A stretch of DNA of 64,000 nucleotides. Source: Cumulibacter manganitolerans (lineage in GTDB: Bacteria > Actinomycetota > Actinomycetes > Mycobacteriales > Antricoccaceae). This document shows positions 50,691 to 59,888 of the stretch, piece after piece. Location of the stretch: contig NZ_WBKP01000004.1 of NCBI RefSeq assembly GCF_009602465.1, positions 1-64,000 of the forward strand, read 5' to 3'. A program made the translations under genes and the position numbers. Below the pieces are notes generated by a model, which was not told the DNA's origin, made no database searches, and worked only from the letters and a program-made list of their open reading frames with translations. Every line of letters starts with the position of its first letter. Within the stretch, counting starts at the first letter, position 1.

Positions 50691-51692
50691 TCAGCCCGCG
50701 ATCCGCAGCACGGCCTTGCCGGTCGTCCGGCGGGCCCCGAGCGCCTCGAGCGCCTCGGGCAGCTGCTCCATCGGGTAGACCTGCGAGATGTACGGGCGGA
50801 TCTTGCCCGCGGCGTACAGCTCGGTGAGCGCCTGGTCGGCGACGGGGATGATCTCCGGCCGCATCTTCTTGTACAGCCCCCAGTGCAGGCCGACCACGCT
50901 GTAGTTCTTCACCAGCACGTGGTTGGTGGCGGCCTGGGCGAACCGCCCGGAGGTGAACCCGATGATCAGGATGCGGCCCTCGAACGCGATGCACTTGGTC
51001 GACCGGTCGTAGACGTCGCCGCCGACCGGGTCGTAGACGAGGTCGGCGCCCCGGCCGTCCGTCGCGTCCTTGACCACCTGGACGAAGTCCTCCGCGTGGT
51101 AGTCGACGGCGATGTCGGCGCCCAGGTCGGTGAGGATCTGCTTCTTGTCCGGGCCGCCCGCCGTGGCGATCACGGTGGCGCCGGCCGCCTTGGCGATCTG
51201 GATCGCGGCCGACCCGACGCCGCCGGCACCGGCGTGCACGAGGACGACGTCCCCGGCCTGGATGTTGCCGCGATGGTGCAGCGCGACCCAGGAGGTCTGG
51301 TAGGTCACGACGTAGCCGGCGGCCTCCTCCGCGGGCATGCCCTCGGGCACCCGGAAGATGCCGTCGGCGGCCATGATGGCCACCTCGGCGTAGCCGCCTC
51401 CGGCGCCCGCGTCGCTCTGGGGACCCCCGTACACGCGGTCACCGACCTGCCACTGGTCGACCCCCTCACCGACCTCGATGACCTCGCCGCACACCTCCAC
51501 GCCGGGCGTGAACGGCATCGTCGGCGTGACCTGGTACTTCCCCTGGCACAGCAGGATGTCCGGGAAGTTCAGCGCGGCGGCGAGCACCCGCACCTTCACG
51601 GTGCCCGGGTGCAGCACCGGCTCGGGGACGTCGTCCCTCAGCTCGAGGACATCGCTGGGATCTCCGTTGCGCTCGACGAGCCAGGCGCGCAT
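50691..51692 (-). CDS. NADPH:quinone oxidoreductase (zinc-independent MDR)
   Basis: A 333-residue medium-chain dehydrogenase/reductase. FPDILLCQGKYQVTPTMPFTP, VLVHAGAGGVGSAAIQIAKA (NADPH motif) and GKAVLRIAG near the end fit the quinone oxidoreductase/enoyl reductase group; the structural-zinc cysteines are absent. It starts directly after the SDR stop (TAGATG) and is thus co-transcribed with it. The substrate is unknown. Confidence 0.88.
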   Translation of the reverse strand: MRAWLVERNGDPSDVLELRDDVPEPVLHPGTVKVRVLAAALNFPDILLCQGKYQVTPTMPFTPGVEVCGEVIEVGEGVDQWQVGDRVYGGPQSDAGAGGGYAEVAIMAADGIFRVPEGMPAEEAAGYVVTYQTSWVALHHRGNIQAGDVVLVHAGAGGVGSAAIQIAKAAGATVIATAGGPDKKQILTDLGADIAVDYHAEDFVQVVKDATDGRGADLVYDPVGGDVYDRSTKCIAFEGRILIIGFTSGRFAQAATNHVLVKNYSVVGLHWGLYKKMRPEIIPVADQALTELYAAGKIRPYISQVYPMEQLPEALEALGARRTTGKAVLRIAG

Positions 51693-52517
51693 CTATCGCC
51701 CCGCCTGCTCGGTCGGCTTCTGGGCATCGGGGTCCATGTCCTTCGGGACGCCGAACGGCGTGCCGTCGGGCTTGCGGGCGGCCGGCACGCCCCGGAACTT
51801 GAAGGGAGCCGGCTCGATGCCCGCCTGGATCAGCCAGCACACGCCGCTCTCGTCGGCGGTGGCCGCCTTCAGGAACGTCTCGGCGACGGTCCGCGCCGGG
51901 ATGACCGGGAAGTCGTCCTTCTCCAGCTTGTCGCGGAAGCTGTCGATGATCGGGGTGTCCGCGAAGCCGGGGCAGATGCCGTTGAGCCGGATGTTCTCGC
52001 GCACCAGCTCCGGGCCGGCCCCGCGGACCAGGCCCACGACGGCCGTCTTCGTCATCGTGTAGTACGGGTCACCGGGCATCGAGACCAGGCCCGCCATCGA
52101 CGCGGTGGCGACGATGTGCCCGCCGCCGCGGCGGCGCATCGCGGGAACCGCTGCCTGCATGCCGAAGGACACGCCGTCCACGTTGACCGCCATGATCGAG
52201 CGGTACTTCTGGACGTCGAACGCGAGGGCCCCCATGCCGAGGCCGATGCCGGCGTTCAGGAACGCGATGTCCAGGCCTCCGAAGTGCTCCTCGACGGCGG
52301 CGACGCAGCGCTGGTTGGCCTCCCAGTCGGTGACGTCGAGGGTGAACGGCACGGCGCCGAGCTCCTCGGCTGCGGCGCGCGTGCGCTCCTCGTCGACGTC
52401 CGTCAGGGCGACCTGGGCGCCGTGCTCCAGCAGGATCTGGGTGGCGGCGCGGCCGAAGCCGCCGGCGCCGCCGGTCACGAGGGCGACCTTTCCGTCGAGG
52501 TTCGGTGCATCAGTCAT
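51693..52517 (-). CDS. short-chain dehydrogenase/reductase
   Basis: A 274-residue SDR. VALVTGGAGGFGRAATQILL carries the TGxxxGxG motif, NAGIGLGMG the NAG motif, and the catalytic YxxxK is DPYYTMTKTAVVGLVRG. A longer tail after the fold is rich in proline and charge. It lies 10 nt from the M20 peptidase and next to the quinone oxidoreductase, so all three form one leftward operon. The substrate is unknown. Confidence 0.9.
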   Translation of the reverse strand: MTDAPNLDGKVALVTGGAGGFGRAATQILLEHGAQVALTDVDEERTRAAAEELGAVPFTLDVTDWEANQRCVAAVEEHFGGLDIAFLNAGIGLGMGALAFDVQKYRSIMAVNVDGVSFGMQAAVPAMRRRGGGHIVATASMAGLVSMPGDPYYTMTKTAVVGLVRGAGPELVRENIRLNGICPGFADTPIIDSFRDKLEKDDFPVIPARTVAETFLKAATADESGVCWLIQAGIEPAPFKFRGVPAARKPDGTPFGVPKDMDPDAQKPTEQAGR

Positions 52518-52527
52518 GTGGGGCTCC

Positions 52528-53865
52528 TTAGAGGCTTAGCAGGAAACGGTTGAGCACGCGCGAGCCGAAGTTGAGGGCCTCCACCGGGACGCGCTCGTCG
52601 ATGCCGTGGAACAGCGCCGCGAAGTCGAGGTCCGGCGGCAGCTTCAGCGGCGAGAAGCCGTAGCAGGTCATGCCGAGCTCGGAGAACGCCTTCGCGTCCG
52701 TACCGCCGGACATCAGGTACGGGAGCGTGTGGCTGCCCGCGTCCTCGGCCTTCAACGCCGCCGTCATCGCCTCGACGATCGGCGTGCCGAACGGCGTCTC
52801 GAGGGCCTTGTCGTGCACGATCCACTCCCGAGTGACGTCGGGACCCAGCAGCTCGTCGATCTGCCGCTCGAACTCCTCCTCCTGGCCGGGGATCACCCGG
52901 CAGTCGAGGGTGGCGCTCGCCGACGACGGGATCACGTTCGCCTTGTAGCCGGCGGCGAGCCCGGTCGGGTTCGCGGTGTTGCGCAGCGTCGCGCCGATGA
53001 TCTTGCCGAAGCCGCCCAGCTTGTCGATGAGCACCTCCGGGTCGACGCTGGCCAGGTCGGTGCCCATGAGCTTGCCGAGGCCGCCCACGAACTGGGTGAG
53101 GGTGTCGGTCCACACGATCGGGAACTCGTGTGCGGCGATCCGGGCCACCGCCGTCGCGAGCTTGGTGACCGCGTTGTCGGCGTGCACCATCGACCCGTGG
53201 CCGGGAGTGCCGGTCGCGGTGATCTTCATCCAGGCGAGGCTCTTCTCGCCGGTCATGATCGGGTAGACGCGGGTGTCCTCGTCGACGCTGTACGAGAACC
53301 CGCCCACCTCGCCGACCGCCTCGGTGCAGCCCTCGAACAGCTCCGGATGGTTGTCGACCAGCCAGTGCGCGCCGAAGTTCCCGCCGTGCTCCTCGTCGGC
53401 GAGGAACGCGAAGACGACGGTGCGCTCGGGCTGGACGCCGGCGCGCTTCCAGAAGCGCAGAACCGCGATCATCATCGCGACCATGTCCTTCATGTCGACC
53501 GCGCCGCGGCCCCAGACGTAGCCGTCCTTGACCGTCCCGGCGAACGGGTCGACGCTCCACTCGTGTGCCTCGGCGGGGACGACGTCCAGGTGACCGTGCA
53601 TGAGCAGCGGAGGCTTCGCGGCGTCGGTGCCCTCGACGCGCACGATGACGCTGGCCCGCCGGTCTGCGGACTCGAGCGTCGTCGTCCGGTAGCCGACCTC
53701 CTCCAGGCGGTCGACCACCCACTGCGCGGCCTCCCGCTCGCCGACCACGGTCGCCGGGTCACCGGTGTTCGTCGAGTCGATCGCGATGAGCTGCGAGCAC
53801 AGGTCGACGACCTCGCTGAAGTCGGGGCTGTCGGCGGTCTCGTTCGAAGTCACGTGCTCATTCAT
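52528..53865 (-). CDS. M20/M28-type zinc dipeptidase
   Basis: A 445-residue metallopeptidase. Metal ligands and catalytic acids are in LLMHGHLDVVP (His, Asp), GYVWGRGAVDMKDM (Asp), VFAFLADEEHGGN (Glu-Glu) and a dimerisation lid follows in DYKANVIP-like and SATLDCRVIPGQ. It corresponds to Rv2141c in gene order. It probably trims dipeptides or N-acyl amino acids in the cytoplasm. No signal peptide is present. Confidence 0.92.
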   Translation of the reverse strand: MNEHVTSNETADSPDFSEVVDLCSQLIAIDSTNTGDPATVVGEREAAQWVVDRLEEVGYRTTTLESADRRASVIVRVEGTDAAKPPLLMHGHLDVVPAEAHEWSVDPFAGTVKDGYVWGRGAVDMKDMVAMMIAVLRFWKRAGVQPERTVVFAFLADEEHGGNFGAHWLVDNHPELFEGCTEAVGEVGGFSYSVDEDTRVYPIMTGEKSLAWMKITATGTPGHGSMVHADNAVTKLATAVARIAAHEFPIVWTDTLTQFVGGLGKLMGTDLASVDPEVLIDKLGGFGKIIGATLRNTANPTGLAAGYKANVIPSSASATLDCRVIPGQEEEFERQIDELLGPDVTREWIVHDKALETPFGTPIVEAMTAALKAEDAGSHTLPYLMSGGTDAKAFSELGMTCYGFSPLKLPPDLDFAALFHGIDERVPVEALNFGSRVLNRFLLSL

Positions 53866-54166
53866 ACCGCACGGTCTGTTGCGTCACACCGGCGGAGACC
53901 CCGGTCACGAGCGACCCGGCGGCCGGGCGCGGTGGCCTATCCTGGTTGCATACGGCATGTGCGCAGTGTGAGCATGCGGGCCTGACTCCCCCGCTGCGGT
54001 AGGTGTAAGCGCTCAGCCTGGCATCGCAAGCAACCGCTTGCTGGTGTACGCGAGCGCAGGATGCACTGCGACGACCTTCCCCATCGGCTCGATCCGATGC
54101 TCTCCCGGGCACTGTTCCCGGGTTGTGGTGCGTCGTCCTGCGTGATTCCCAGTGAGGAACCGCCCC
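53866..54166 (+). promoter_or_regulatory. long leader region of the DEAD-box helicase gene
   Basis: About 300 bp without a gene. TATCCT (53939-53944) is a possible -10, giving a leader of about 210 nt. Two hairpins lie in it: AGCAA-CCGC-TTGCT (54028-54041) and CCCGGG-7 nt-CCCGGG (about 54105-54123), the latter shortly before the GAGGA ribosome site. Long, structured leaders are usual for cold-induced RNA helicase genes. No -35 match was convincing. Confidence 0.45.
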
Positions 54167-56314
54167 ATGGCAACCCATCGTGGCTCCGTGCCCGATACCA
54201 AGAAGAAGTCCGGACCGGGCAAGCCCGGCAAGCGCGGCGGACCGGCTCCGGCCGCCGGCGTCAAGAAGAAGACCCACCGCAAGGGACCGAGCGCCCAGCA
54301 GGACGCCGGTCGCAAGCCGCGCCACGGCCAGCTGAACCGCGCGGCCCGCCGCGGCGAGCAGTTCGGCGACGACCGTCCGCAGCGGTTCGAGCGGGACGAC
54401 CGCCCCCGTCGCTTCGAGCGGGACGATCGCCCCCAGCGGTTCGAGCGCGATGACCGCCCCCGTCGCTTCGAGCGTGATGACCGCCCCCAGCGGTTCGAGC
54501 GCGATGACCGCCCCCAGCGGTTCGAGCGCGATGACCGCCCCCGTCGGTTCGAGCGGGACGATCGCCCCCAGCGGTTCGAGCGGGACGACCGTCCGCGTCG
54601 TTTCGAGCGCGATGACCGTCCGCGTCGTTTCGAGCGTGACGACCGTCCCCGTCGTTTCGAGCGCGATGACCGTCCGCGTCGGTTCGAGCGTGACGACCGT
54701 CCGCAGCGGTTCGAGCGGGACGACCGTCCCCGTCGGTTCGAGCGGGACGACCGTCCGCGTCGTTTCGAGCGGGATGACCGTCCGCGGCGCTTCGACGGTG
54801 ACGACCGCCGTGCGCCGCGCCACCAGCACGTGGCCGGTCACTCGGACTACCGCCGCCAGAACCGCGAGGACCGCAGCGCGTACCTGAGCCGCGCGGACCA
54901 GGAAGCGGCCGTCGAGGGCGCCTTCGACGAGCTGGCGCCGGTCAATGCGCGGGCCGCGGTCGAGGTCGGCGAGAACAACGGCTTCGCCGCGATGGGCATC
55001 CCGGCCGAGCTGGTCGCGGCGCTCGCCGCCGGCGGCATCGAGGCACCGTTCGCCATCCAGGGCGAGGCGATCCCCTCCGCCCTGGAGGGCCAGGACGTCC
55101 TCGCGCGGGCCGCCACCGGCTCGGGCAAGACGCTCGCGTTCGGCCTGCCCACCCTCGCGCTGCTCAAGGGCGGCGAGCGGATGCCCAACCAGCCGCGCGC
55201 GGTCATCCTGACCCCGACCCGCGAGCTGGCCATGCAGGTCGTCGAGGCGCTGGCGCCGCTCGGCAAGTCCGTCGGGCTGCGGTCGATCCTGATCGCCGGC
55301 GGCATGCCGTACAAGAAGCAGCTCGACGCGCTGTCCAACGGCGTCGACCTGCTGATCGCCACGCCGGGCCGGCTCATCGACCTCATCGAGCGCGGCGCCG
55401 CCGACCTGTCGGCCGTGCAGATCAGCGTCCTCGACGAGGCCGACCAGATGTGCGACATGGGCTTCGCGCCCGAGGTGACCCGCATCCTGCAGGAGACCCC
55501 GCAACGCAGCCAGCGGATGCTGTTCTCGGCCACCCTCGACGGGGACGTCGACGTGCTGGTCAAGCGGTTCCTGCACAACCCCGTGCTGCACTCCACCGCC
55601 GACGTCGGCGCATCCATCGAATCGATGGAGCACCACCTGTTCGTCGTGCACCCGGCCCGCAAGGCCTCGGTCGTGGCCGAGCTGGCGTCGCGGCCGGGCC
55701 GCTCCATCGTCTTCGTGCGCACCAAGATGGGTGCCGACCGGGTCGCCGAGAAGATGCGCGAGGTCGGCGTCAACGCGCTGGCCATCCACGGCGGCCTCAG
55801 CCAGGGCCAGCGCACCCGCGCGCTGAACGCGTTCCGCGGCAACGACGTCCCGGTCCTCGTGGCCACCGACGTCGCGGCCCGCGGCATCCACATCGACGAC
55901 GTCGAGCTCGTGATCCAGGCCGACCCGCCGCAGGAGCACAAGACGTACCTGCACCGCGCGGGGCGCACCGCACGCGCTGGCGACGAGGGAACCGTCGTGA
56001 CACTGGCGATGCCGCGCGAGCGGCGCAGCACCGAACGGCTCACGGGCCTGGCCGGGCTGGATATCCGCGGCGTGTACGTCGAGCCCGGCGACGGGCCGAT
56101 CACGGCGATCACCGGCGGCGCGACGCCGTCGGGCGAGCCCGTCGAGGAGTTCCGTCCGCCGGTGCGCACCAACCCGCGCCGGGGCGCTCGACGGGACGGC
56201 GGCCAGGGCACCGGATTCCGCCGCGGGCCGCGTCCCGGCGGACGCCGGGACGAGCGTGGACCCTCGGGCGACCGTGGGTACGGTCGGCCCCGCCGGAGCC
56301 GTGACGAGCGGTAA
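54167..56314 (+). CDS. DEAD-box ATP-dependent RNA helicase with nonapeptide repeat
   Basis: A 715-residue RNA helicase. The first 210 residues are low-complexity basic and end with 15 perfect copies of DDRP(Q/R)RFER. The core (about 265-640) shows the Q motif (PFAIQGEAIPSAL), ARAATGSGKTLAF (I), PTRELAMQV (Ia), ATPGRLIDL (Ib), VLDEADQMCDMGF (II, DEAD), MLFSATLDGD (III) and a C-terminal helicase lobe with ATDVAARGIHIDDVE and YLHRAGRTARAGDEG. The tail is RG-rich. It resembles DeaD/RhlE-type helicases in ribosome assembly and cold adaptation. ATG 54167 is chosen for its GAGGA site. Confidence 0.93.
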   Translation: MATHRGSVPDTKKKSGPGKPGKRGGPAPAAGVKKKTHRKGPSAQQDAGRKPRHGQLNRAARRGEQFGDDRPQRFERDDRPRRFERDDRPQRFERDDRPRRFERDDRPQRFERDDRPQRFERDDRPRRFERDDRPQRFERDDRPRRFERDDRPRRFERDDRPRRFERDDRPRRFERDDRPQRFERDDRPRRFERDDRPRRFERDDRPRRFDGDDRRAPRHQHVAGHSDYRRQNREDRSAYLSRADQEAAVEGAFDELAPVNARAAVEVGENNGFAAMGIPAELVAALAAGGIEAPFAIQGEAIPSALEGQDVLARAATGSGKTLAFGLPTLALLKGGERMPNQPRAVILTPTRELAMQVVEALAPLGKSVGLRSILIAGGMPYKKQLDALSNGVDLLIATPGRLIDLIERGAADLSAVQISVLDEADQMCDMGFAPEVTRILQETPQRSQRMLFSATLDGDVDVLVKRFLHNPVLHSTADVGASIESMEHHLFVVHPARKASVVAELASRPGRSIVFVRTKMGADRVAEKMREVGVNALAIHGGLSQGQRTRALNAFRGNDVPVLVATDVAARGIHIDDVELVIQADPPQEHKTYLHRAGRTARAGDEGTVVTLAMPRERRSTERLTGLAGLDIRGVYVEPGDGPITAITGGATPSGEPVEEFRPPVRTNPRRGARRDGGQGTGFRRGPRPGGRRDERGPSGDRGYGRPRRSRDER
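54368..54799 (+). repeat. 15 x 27-bp in-frame tandem repeat in the helicase gene
   Basis: Unit DDRP(Q/R)RFER; 15 exact-length copies of 27 bp (54368-54772) and a sixteenth degenerate copy ending FDG. At the DNA level the units differ by synonymous changes (GAC/GAT, CGT/CGC, GGG/GCG) and fall into alternating Q and R forms. The pattern suggests recent expansion by slipped replication or unequal recombination, while keeping the reading frame. Confidence 0.95.
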
Positions 56315-56372
56315 GGAGGGTCCCCCCTCCGCGGGCGCAGGAGATGCTGAGGTAGTATTTCCTGCGCACCTT

Positions 56373-56457
56373 GTCCAGGTGGCGGAATGGCAGACGCGCT
56401 AGCTTGAGGTGCTAGTGTCCTTTATCGGACGTGGGGGTTCAAGTCCCCCTCTGGACA
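56373..56457 (+). tRNA. tRNA-Leu (anticodon GAG)
   Basis: An 85-nt class II tRNA. The acceptor strands GTCCAGG and TCTGGAC pair, the anticodon stem CTAGC / GCTAG encloses TTGAGGT giving anticodon GAG (reads CTC and CTT), the long variable arm contains GTCC...GGAC, and the T-loop is GGGGGTTCAAGTCCCCC. The gene does not encode CCA. A strong terminator follows 6 nt later. Confidence 0.96.
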
Positions 56458-56462
56458 CGCTT

Positions 56463-56495
56463 ACCCCGCTGATCTTCCAGGTCAGCGGGGTTTTT
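56463..56495 (+). terminator. intrinsic terminator of tRNA-Leu
   Basis: Arms ACCCCGCTGA / TCAGCGGGGT (10 bp, perfect, 9-nt loop) are followed by TTTTT, the only classic rho-independent terminator with a T-run noticed in the window. Its right arm also contains the stop codon of the convergent gene, whose last residues (EKPR) are encoded by the T-run and arm read from the other strand. Confidence 0.92.
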
Positions 56496-57159
56496 CGTGC
56501 CTGCCGCCGTCGTCCCGCCGACCGTGCTGGATCAGCAGGCTCGGTACGCCGAAACGGTCGTCGCGCAGCGTGCACACCCGCGAGCCGGGCTTGCGGCCGG
56601 TGCGCACCTCGCTCACCTCGATCCCGGCGGCGGTGAGCCGCTCGGCAGCGCGGGCGACGTCCGGGACCCGCCACGCGACACCCCAGACGGCGTCGGCTCC
56701 CTCGTGCGGCTGCTCTCCCAGGGGCTGGACCACCTCGAGCACCGCGCTGCCGCACCGCAGGAACAGCATGTGCGAACCCCACTGCGGGGCGTGCCGCTCC
56801 AGGCGCAGATCGAGGCCGAGCCGGCCGGCGTACCCGGCGACCGCGGACTGCGCGTCGGCGGTGTGCACGACCACGTGGTCCAGCTCCACCGCGTCCGGCC
56901 CCTCCGGCTCGGCATCCGCGGGGCGCTCGAGCCCGAACCGCAGGCCGTTGACCGCCACGTCGCCGTCCTCGCCCACGGCCAGGCCGCGACGCCGCAGCCG
57001 CGATCGGGTCGCCTCGGGATCGCCGGTCGCCAGAACGACGCGGGTCGACGGCGCCGGGCTCACACGCAGGCCACGGGCGCGCAGGCCCGGGCCGAGCAGA
57101 GCGGCGTATACGTCGTGCGACGCGCCCTCGATCTCCAGCCTCGCTACGCCGTCGATCAT
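56482..57159 (-). CDS. VOC family (glyoxalase-fold) protein
   Basis: A 225-residue protein in the vicinal-oxygen-chelate fold. ELDHVVVHTADAQSAVAGYA and WGSHMLFLRCGSAVLEVVQP carry the metal-binding His and Glu; a degenerate first module lies before them. The substrate is unknown; relatives include glyoxalases and ring-cleaving dioxygenases. GGAGG 6 nt before the ATG decided the start, over a longer open frame. It converges on tRNA-Leu. Confidence 0.82.
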   Translation of the reverse strand: MIDGVARLEIEGASHDVYAALLGPGLRARGLRVSPAPSTRVVLATGDPEATRSRLRRRGLAVGEDGDVAVNGLRFGLERPADAEPEGPDAVELDHVVVHTADAQSAVAGYAGRLGLDLRLERHAPQWGSHMLFLRCGSAVLEVVQPLGEQPHEGADAVWGVAWRVPDVARAAERLTAAGIEVSEVRTGRKPGSRVCTLRDDRFGVPSLLIQHGRRDDGGRHEKPR

Positions 57160-57352
57160 TCCGATCCTCCTTCGTCGCAGGGCCACCACGACGACCGCCG
57201 GCGGCCGTCGGATCCGAACCACGATCATCGCGCCTGCGACGATCGGCCCCGCACGGAGGTCGGTCGCCGCAGACCGGCCGCTCGTCCGCAGCCACCGGTT
57301 CCGGTGGTGCAGAATGCGAGGAGAATCCCTCATCTGTGAGAAAGAAGGCTCG

Positions 57353-59053
57353 ATGGACGTCGACGAATACCTGGCCGAGGCAGAGCGGCGACGCGAGTCG
57401 GTCCGCCCGGACGTCCCGCGCCAGGTCGTGTATCCGCGCGGCGAGGTACCGATCGGCGAGTACGTGCGCGGCTGGGCGCGAGAGACGCCCGATGCGATCG
57501 CGCTGGCCTTCTACGGCCGCGAGCTGACCTGGCGGGAGATCGACGACCTCAGCGACCGCGCCGCCGGCTGGCTTGAGACGCAGGGGGTGCAGGCCGGCGA
57601 CCGCGTCGGCGTCCTGCTGCCCAACTCGCCCCAGTTCGTCATCGCGTTCATCGCGATCATGAAGCTCGGCGCGGTGCACGTGCCGATCAACGTGATGTTC
57701 CGCGAGCACGAGCTGCACCACGAGCTGACGGACGCCGACGTGAAGGTGCTGTTCTGCGTCGACTCGATGCTCGACGTGCTCGGCAACGTCATCGGCGAGA
57801 CGGCGGTCGAGTCGGTGCTCGTCACGTCGGCGATGGAGCTGGCCGGCGACGACCCTGCCCTCCCGGCGCCCGCCGCTCCCCCGGCGACGACGAGCCCGAA
57901 CGTCACGCCCACCGCCACCTGGCGCGACCTGGCCACCGCGTCGCCCGCGGCGCCGCGCGAGGTCGACCTCGACGCGCTCGCCGCCCTGAACTACACCGGC
58001 GGCACCACCGGGATGCCGAAGGGCTGTGAGCACAGCCAGCGCCACATGCTGTACGCCGTGGCGGCCTGGATGACGGCTAGTGGCGTCACCGGCCGGCCGG
58101 CGTTCCTGTGCCACGTCCCGGTGTTCTGGATCGCCGGCGAGGACATGGGCATCCTGTCCCCGATCCTCACCGGCGGCACCTGCGTGCTGCTCGCCCGGTG
58201 GGACGCCGAGGCGGTGATGCGCTCGATCGAGCGCTACCGGGTCAGCATCTGGATCGCCACCGTCGACAACTACGTCGAGATCATGGAGCACCCGGATGCC
58301 GAGCGGACGGACTTCTCCAGCCTCACCACTCCCCTCGCGATGTCCTTCGTGGCCCGCGTGGACCCGGAGGTGCGGCAGCGCTGGCGCGAGACGTCGCGCA
58401 CCGACGGCGTCCTGCGCGAGGCGGCGTACGGGATGACCGAGACGCACACGATGGACACCAGCACCTACGGCCTGCAGGACGACGACTGGGACATCCTCGG
58501 CGAGCCCGGCCAGTGCGGCCTGCCGGTGCCCGGCACCGACATCATGGTCGTCGACCCCGCCACCGCGGAGATCCTCCCGCTGGGCGAGCGCGGCGAGATC
58601 GTGCTGCGCAGCCCCTCGATCCTCACGGCCTACTGGCGGCGGCCGGACGCCACCGACGACGCGATCCGCGACGGCTGGCTGCACACCGGCGACACGGGGT
58701 TCATCGACGAGGCCGGCTGCCTGCACTATCTCGTGCGCAACAAGGACATGATCAAGGTCAACGGCATGAGCGTCTTCCCGGCGGAGGTCGAGGCGTACCT
58801 GTGCCGCCACGACGACGTCGAGGTCGCCGCCGTCGTGCCCCGACCGGATCCCGACAAGGGCCAGGTCCCGGTCGCCTTCGTGAAGGCGGTCGCCGGCCGC
58901 GACATCGACCCGGACGCGCTGCGCGCCTGGGCGAAGACGCAGATGGCCACCTACAAGGTCCCGGAGATGCGCGTCGTCGACGAGTTCCCGATGACCACCA
59001 CGGGGAAGATCAAGAAGGCCGAGCTGGCCGCGCAGACCCAGGACCGGACGTGA
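57353..59053 (+). CDS. class I adenylate-forming enzyme (acyl-CoA synthetase-like)
   Basis: A 566-residue AMP-binding enzyme. LNYTGGTTGMPKGCEHSQRH is the phosphate-binding loop, REAAYGMTETHTMD the A5 motif, DGWLHTGDTGFIDEAGCLHY the ATP-binding aspartate region and TTTGKIKKAEL the C-terminal catalytic lysine. It would activate a carboxylic acid, probably a fatty or aromatic acid, to an acyl-CoA; substrate unknown. The long loop PALPAPAAPPATTSPNVTP after residue 165 is an Ala/Pro-rich insertion. GTG of the next gene overlaps its stop. Confidence 0.9.
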   Translation: MDVDEYLAEAERRRESVRPDVPRQVVYPRGEVPIGEYVRGWARETPDAIALAFYGRELTWREIDDLSDRAAGWLETQGVQAGDRVGVLLPNSPQFVIAFIAIMKLGAVHVPINVMFREHELHHELTDADVKVLFCVDSMLDVLGNVIGETAVESVLVTSAMELAGDDPALPAPAAPPATTSPNVTPTATWRDLATASPAAPREVDLDALAALNYTGGTTGMPKGCEHSQRHMLYAVAAWMTASGVTGRPAFLCHVPVFWIAGEDMGILSPILTGGTCVLLARWDAEAVMRSIERYRVSIWIATVDNYVEIMEHPDAERTDFSSLTTPLAMSFVARVDPEVRQRWRETSRTDGVLREAAYGMTETHTMDTSTYGLQDDDWDILGEPGQCGLPVPGTDIMVVDPATAEILPLGERGEIVLRSPSILTAYWRRPDATDDAIRDGWLHTGDTGFIDEAGCLHYLVRNKDMIKVNGMSVFPAEVEAYLCRHDDVEVAAVVPRPDPDKGQVPVAFVKAVAGRDIDPDALRAWAKTQMATYKVPEMRVVDEFPMTTTGKIKKAELAAQTQDRT

Positions 59054-59874
59054 ACGCCGGCACCGCCGGGCGGGAGGCCGAGGGCACCGCCAAGCGGGTC
59101 AGCGACAGCGCCTGGTTCGGGGTGCTGGTGATGGCCGGGCTGGTCGCCGTCGGGATCGTGCACTGCCTCATCGGCGTGCTCGCGCTGCAGATGGCGTGGA
59201 CCGGCTCGCCGGACAAGCAGGCCGACCAGAAGGGCGCGCTGAGCGCCATCGCGTCCAACCCCGTGGGCGGCGTGCTGCTGTGGATCGTCGCGATCGCGCT
59301 GATCGGGCTGGTGCTCTGGAAGCTCACGCAGGCGTGGTGGGGCTACGGATACGTGCCGAAGAAGAGCAAGCGGGTGCGCAAGCGGATCGGTGCGGGCGGC
59401 GCCGCGGTCATGTACCTCGTCCTGGCCATCACCGCCATCCGGTTCAGCGTCGGCGACTCGGGAAAGTCCAGTGACCAGCAGCAGCAGACCCGAGTCGGTG
59501 AGCTGCTCTCGAAGCCGTTCGGGCAGGTCGTCGCCGTGGTGGTCGCCGCCGCCGTCGTCGGCTACGGGATAGTGCTGATCAAGCGCGGGGTGAGCGCGTC
59601 GTTCCTCGACGACTACGAGGGCCACCCCTCGGACGCCGTCAAGCGCTTCGGCCAGGTCGGGTTCATCGCCAAGGGGATCGGTGTCGGCCTGATCGGCGTG
59701 CTGCTCGGCTGGGCGGCGTGGAGCTACGACCCGAAGAAGGCCGCCGGCCTCGACGGCTCGCTGCGGCTGGTCAAGGAGCAGACCGCCGGGCCCATCATGC
59801 TGACCCTCATCGCGGCCGGGCTCATCGCGTACGGGCTGTACTGCTTCGGCTGGTCGAGGCACGCCCGCCGATAG
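59050..59874 (+). CDS. DUF1206 membrane protein
   Basis: A 274-residue protein with six predicted transmembrane helices arranged as three DUF1206 repeats of about 75 residues, each containing a helix pair; VHCLIGVLALQMAW and VMYLVLAITAIRFS are examples. The function is unknown. Its overlap with the adenylating enzyme suggests a shared pathway. A strong hairpin follows. Confidence 0.85.
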   Translation: MNAGTAGREAEGTAKRVSDSAWFGVLVMAGLVAVGIVHCLIGVLALQMAWTGSPDKQADQKGALSAIASNPVGGVLLWIVAIALIGLVLWKLTQAWWGYGYVPKKSKRVRKRIGAGGAAVMYLVLAITAIRFSVGDSGKSSDQQQQTRVGELLSKPFGQVVAVVVAAAVVGYGIVLIKRGVSASFLDDYEGHPSDAVKRFGQVGFIAKGIGVGLIGVLLGWAAWSYDPKKAAGLDGSLRLVKEQTAGPIMLTLIAAGLIAYGLYCFGWSRHARR

Positions 59875-59888
59875 CGTCGCGAACGACG

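Noticed and set aside
54368-54799. CRISPR or satellite array
   Set aside because: The repeat is in frame inside a helicase gene, encodes a regular nonapeptide, and synonymous variation shows coding constraint.
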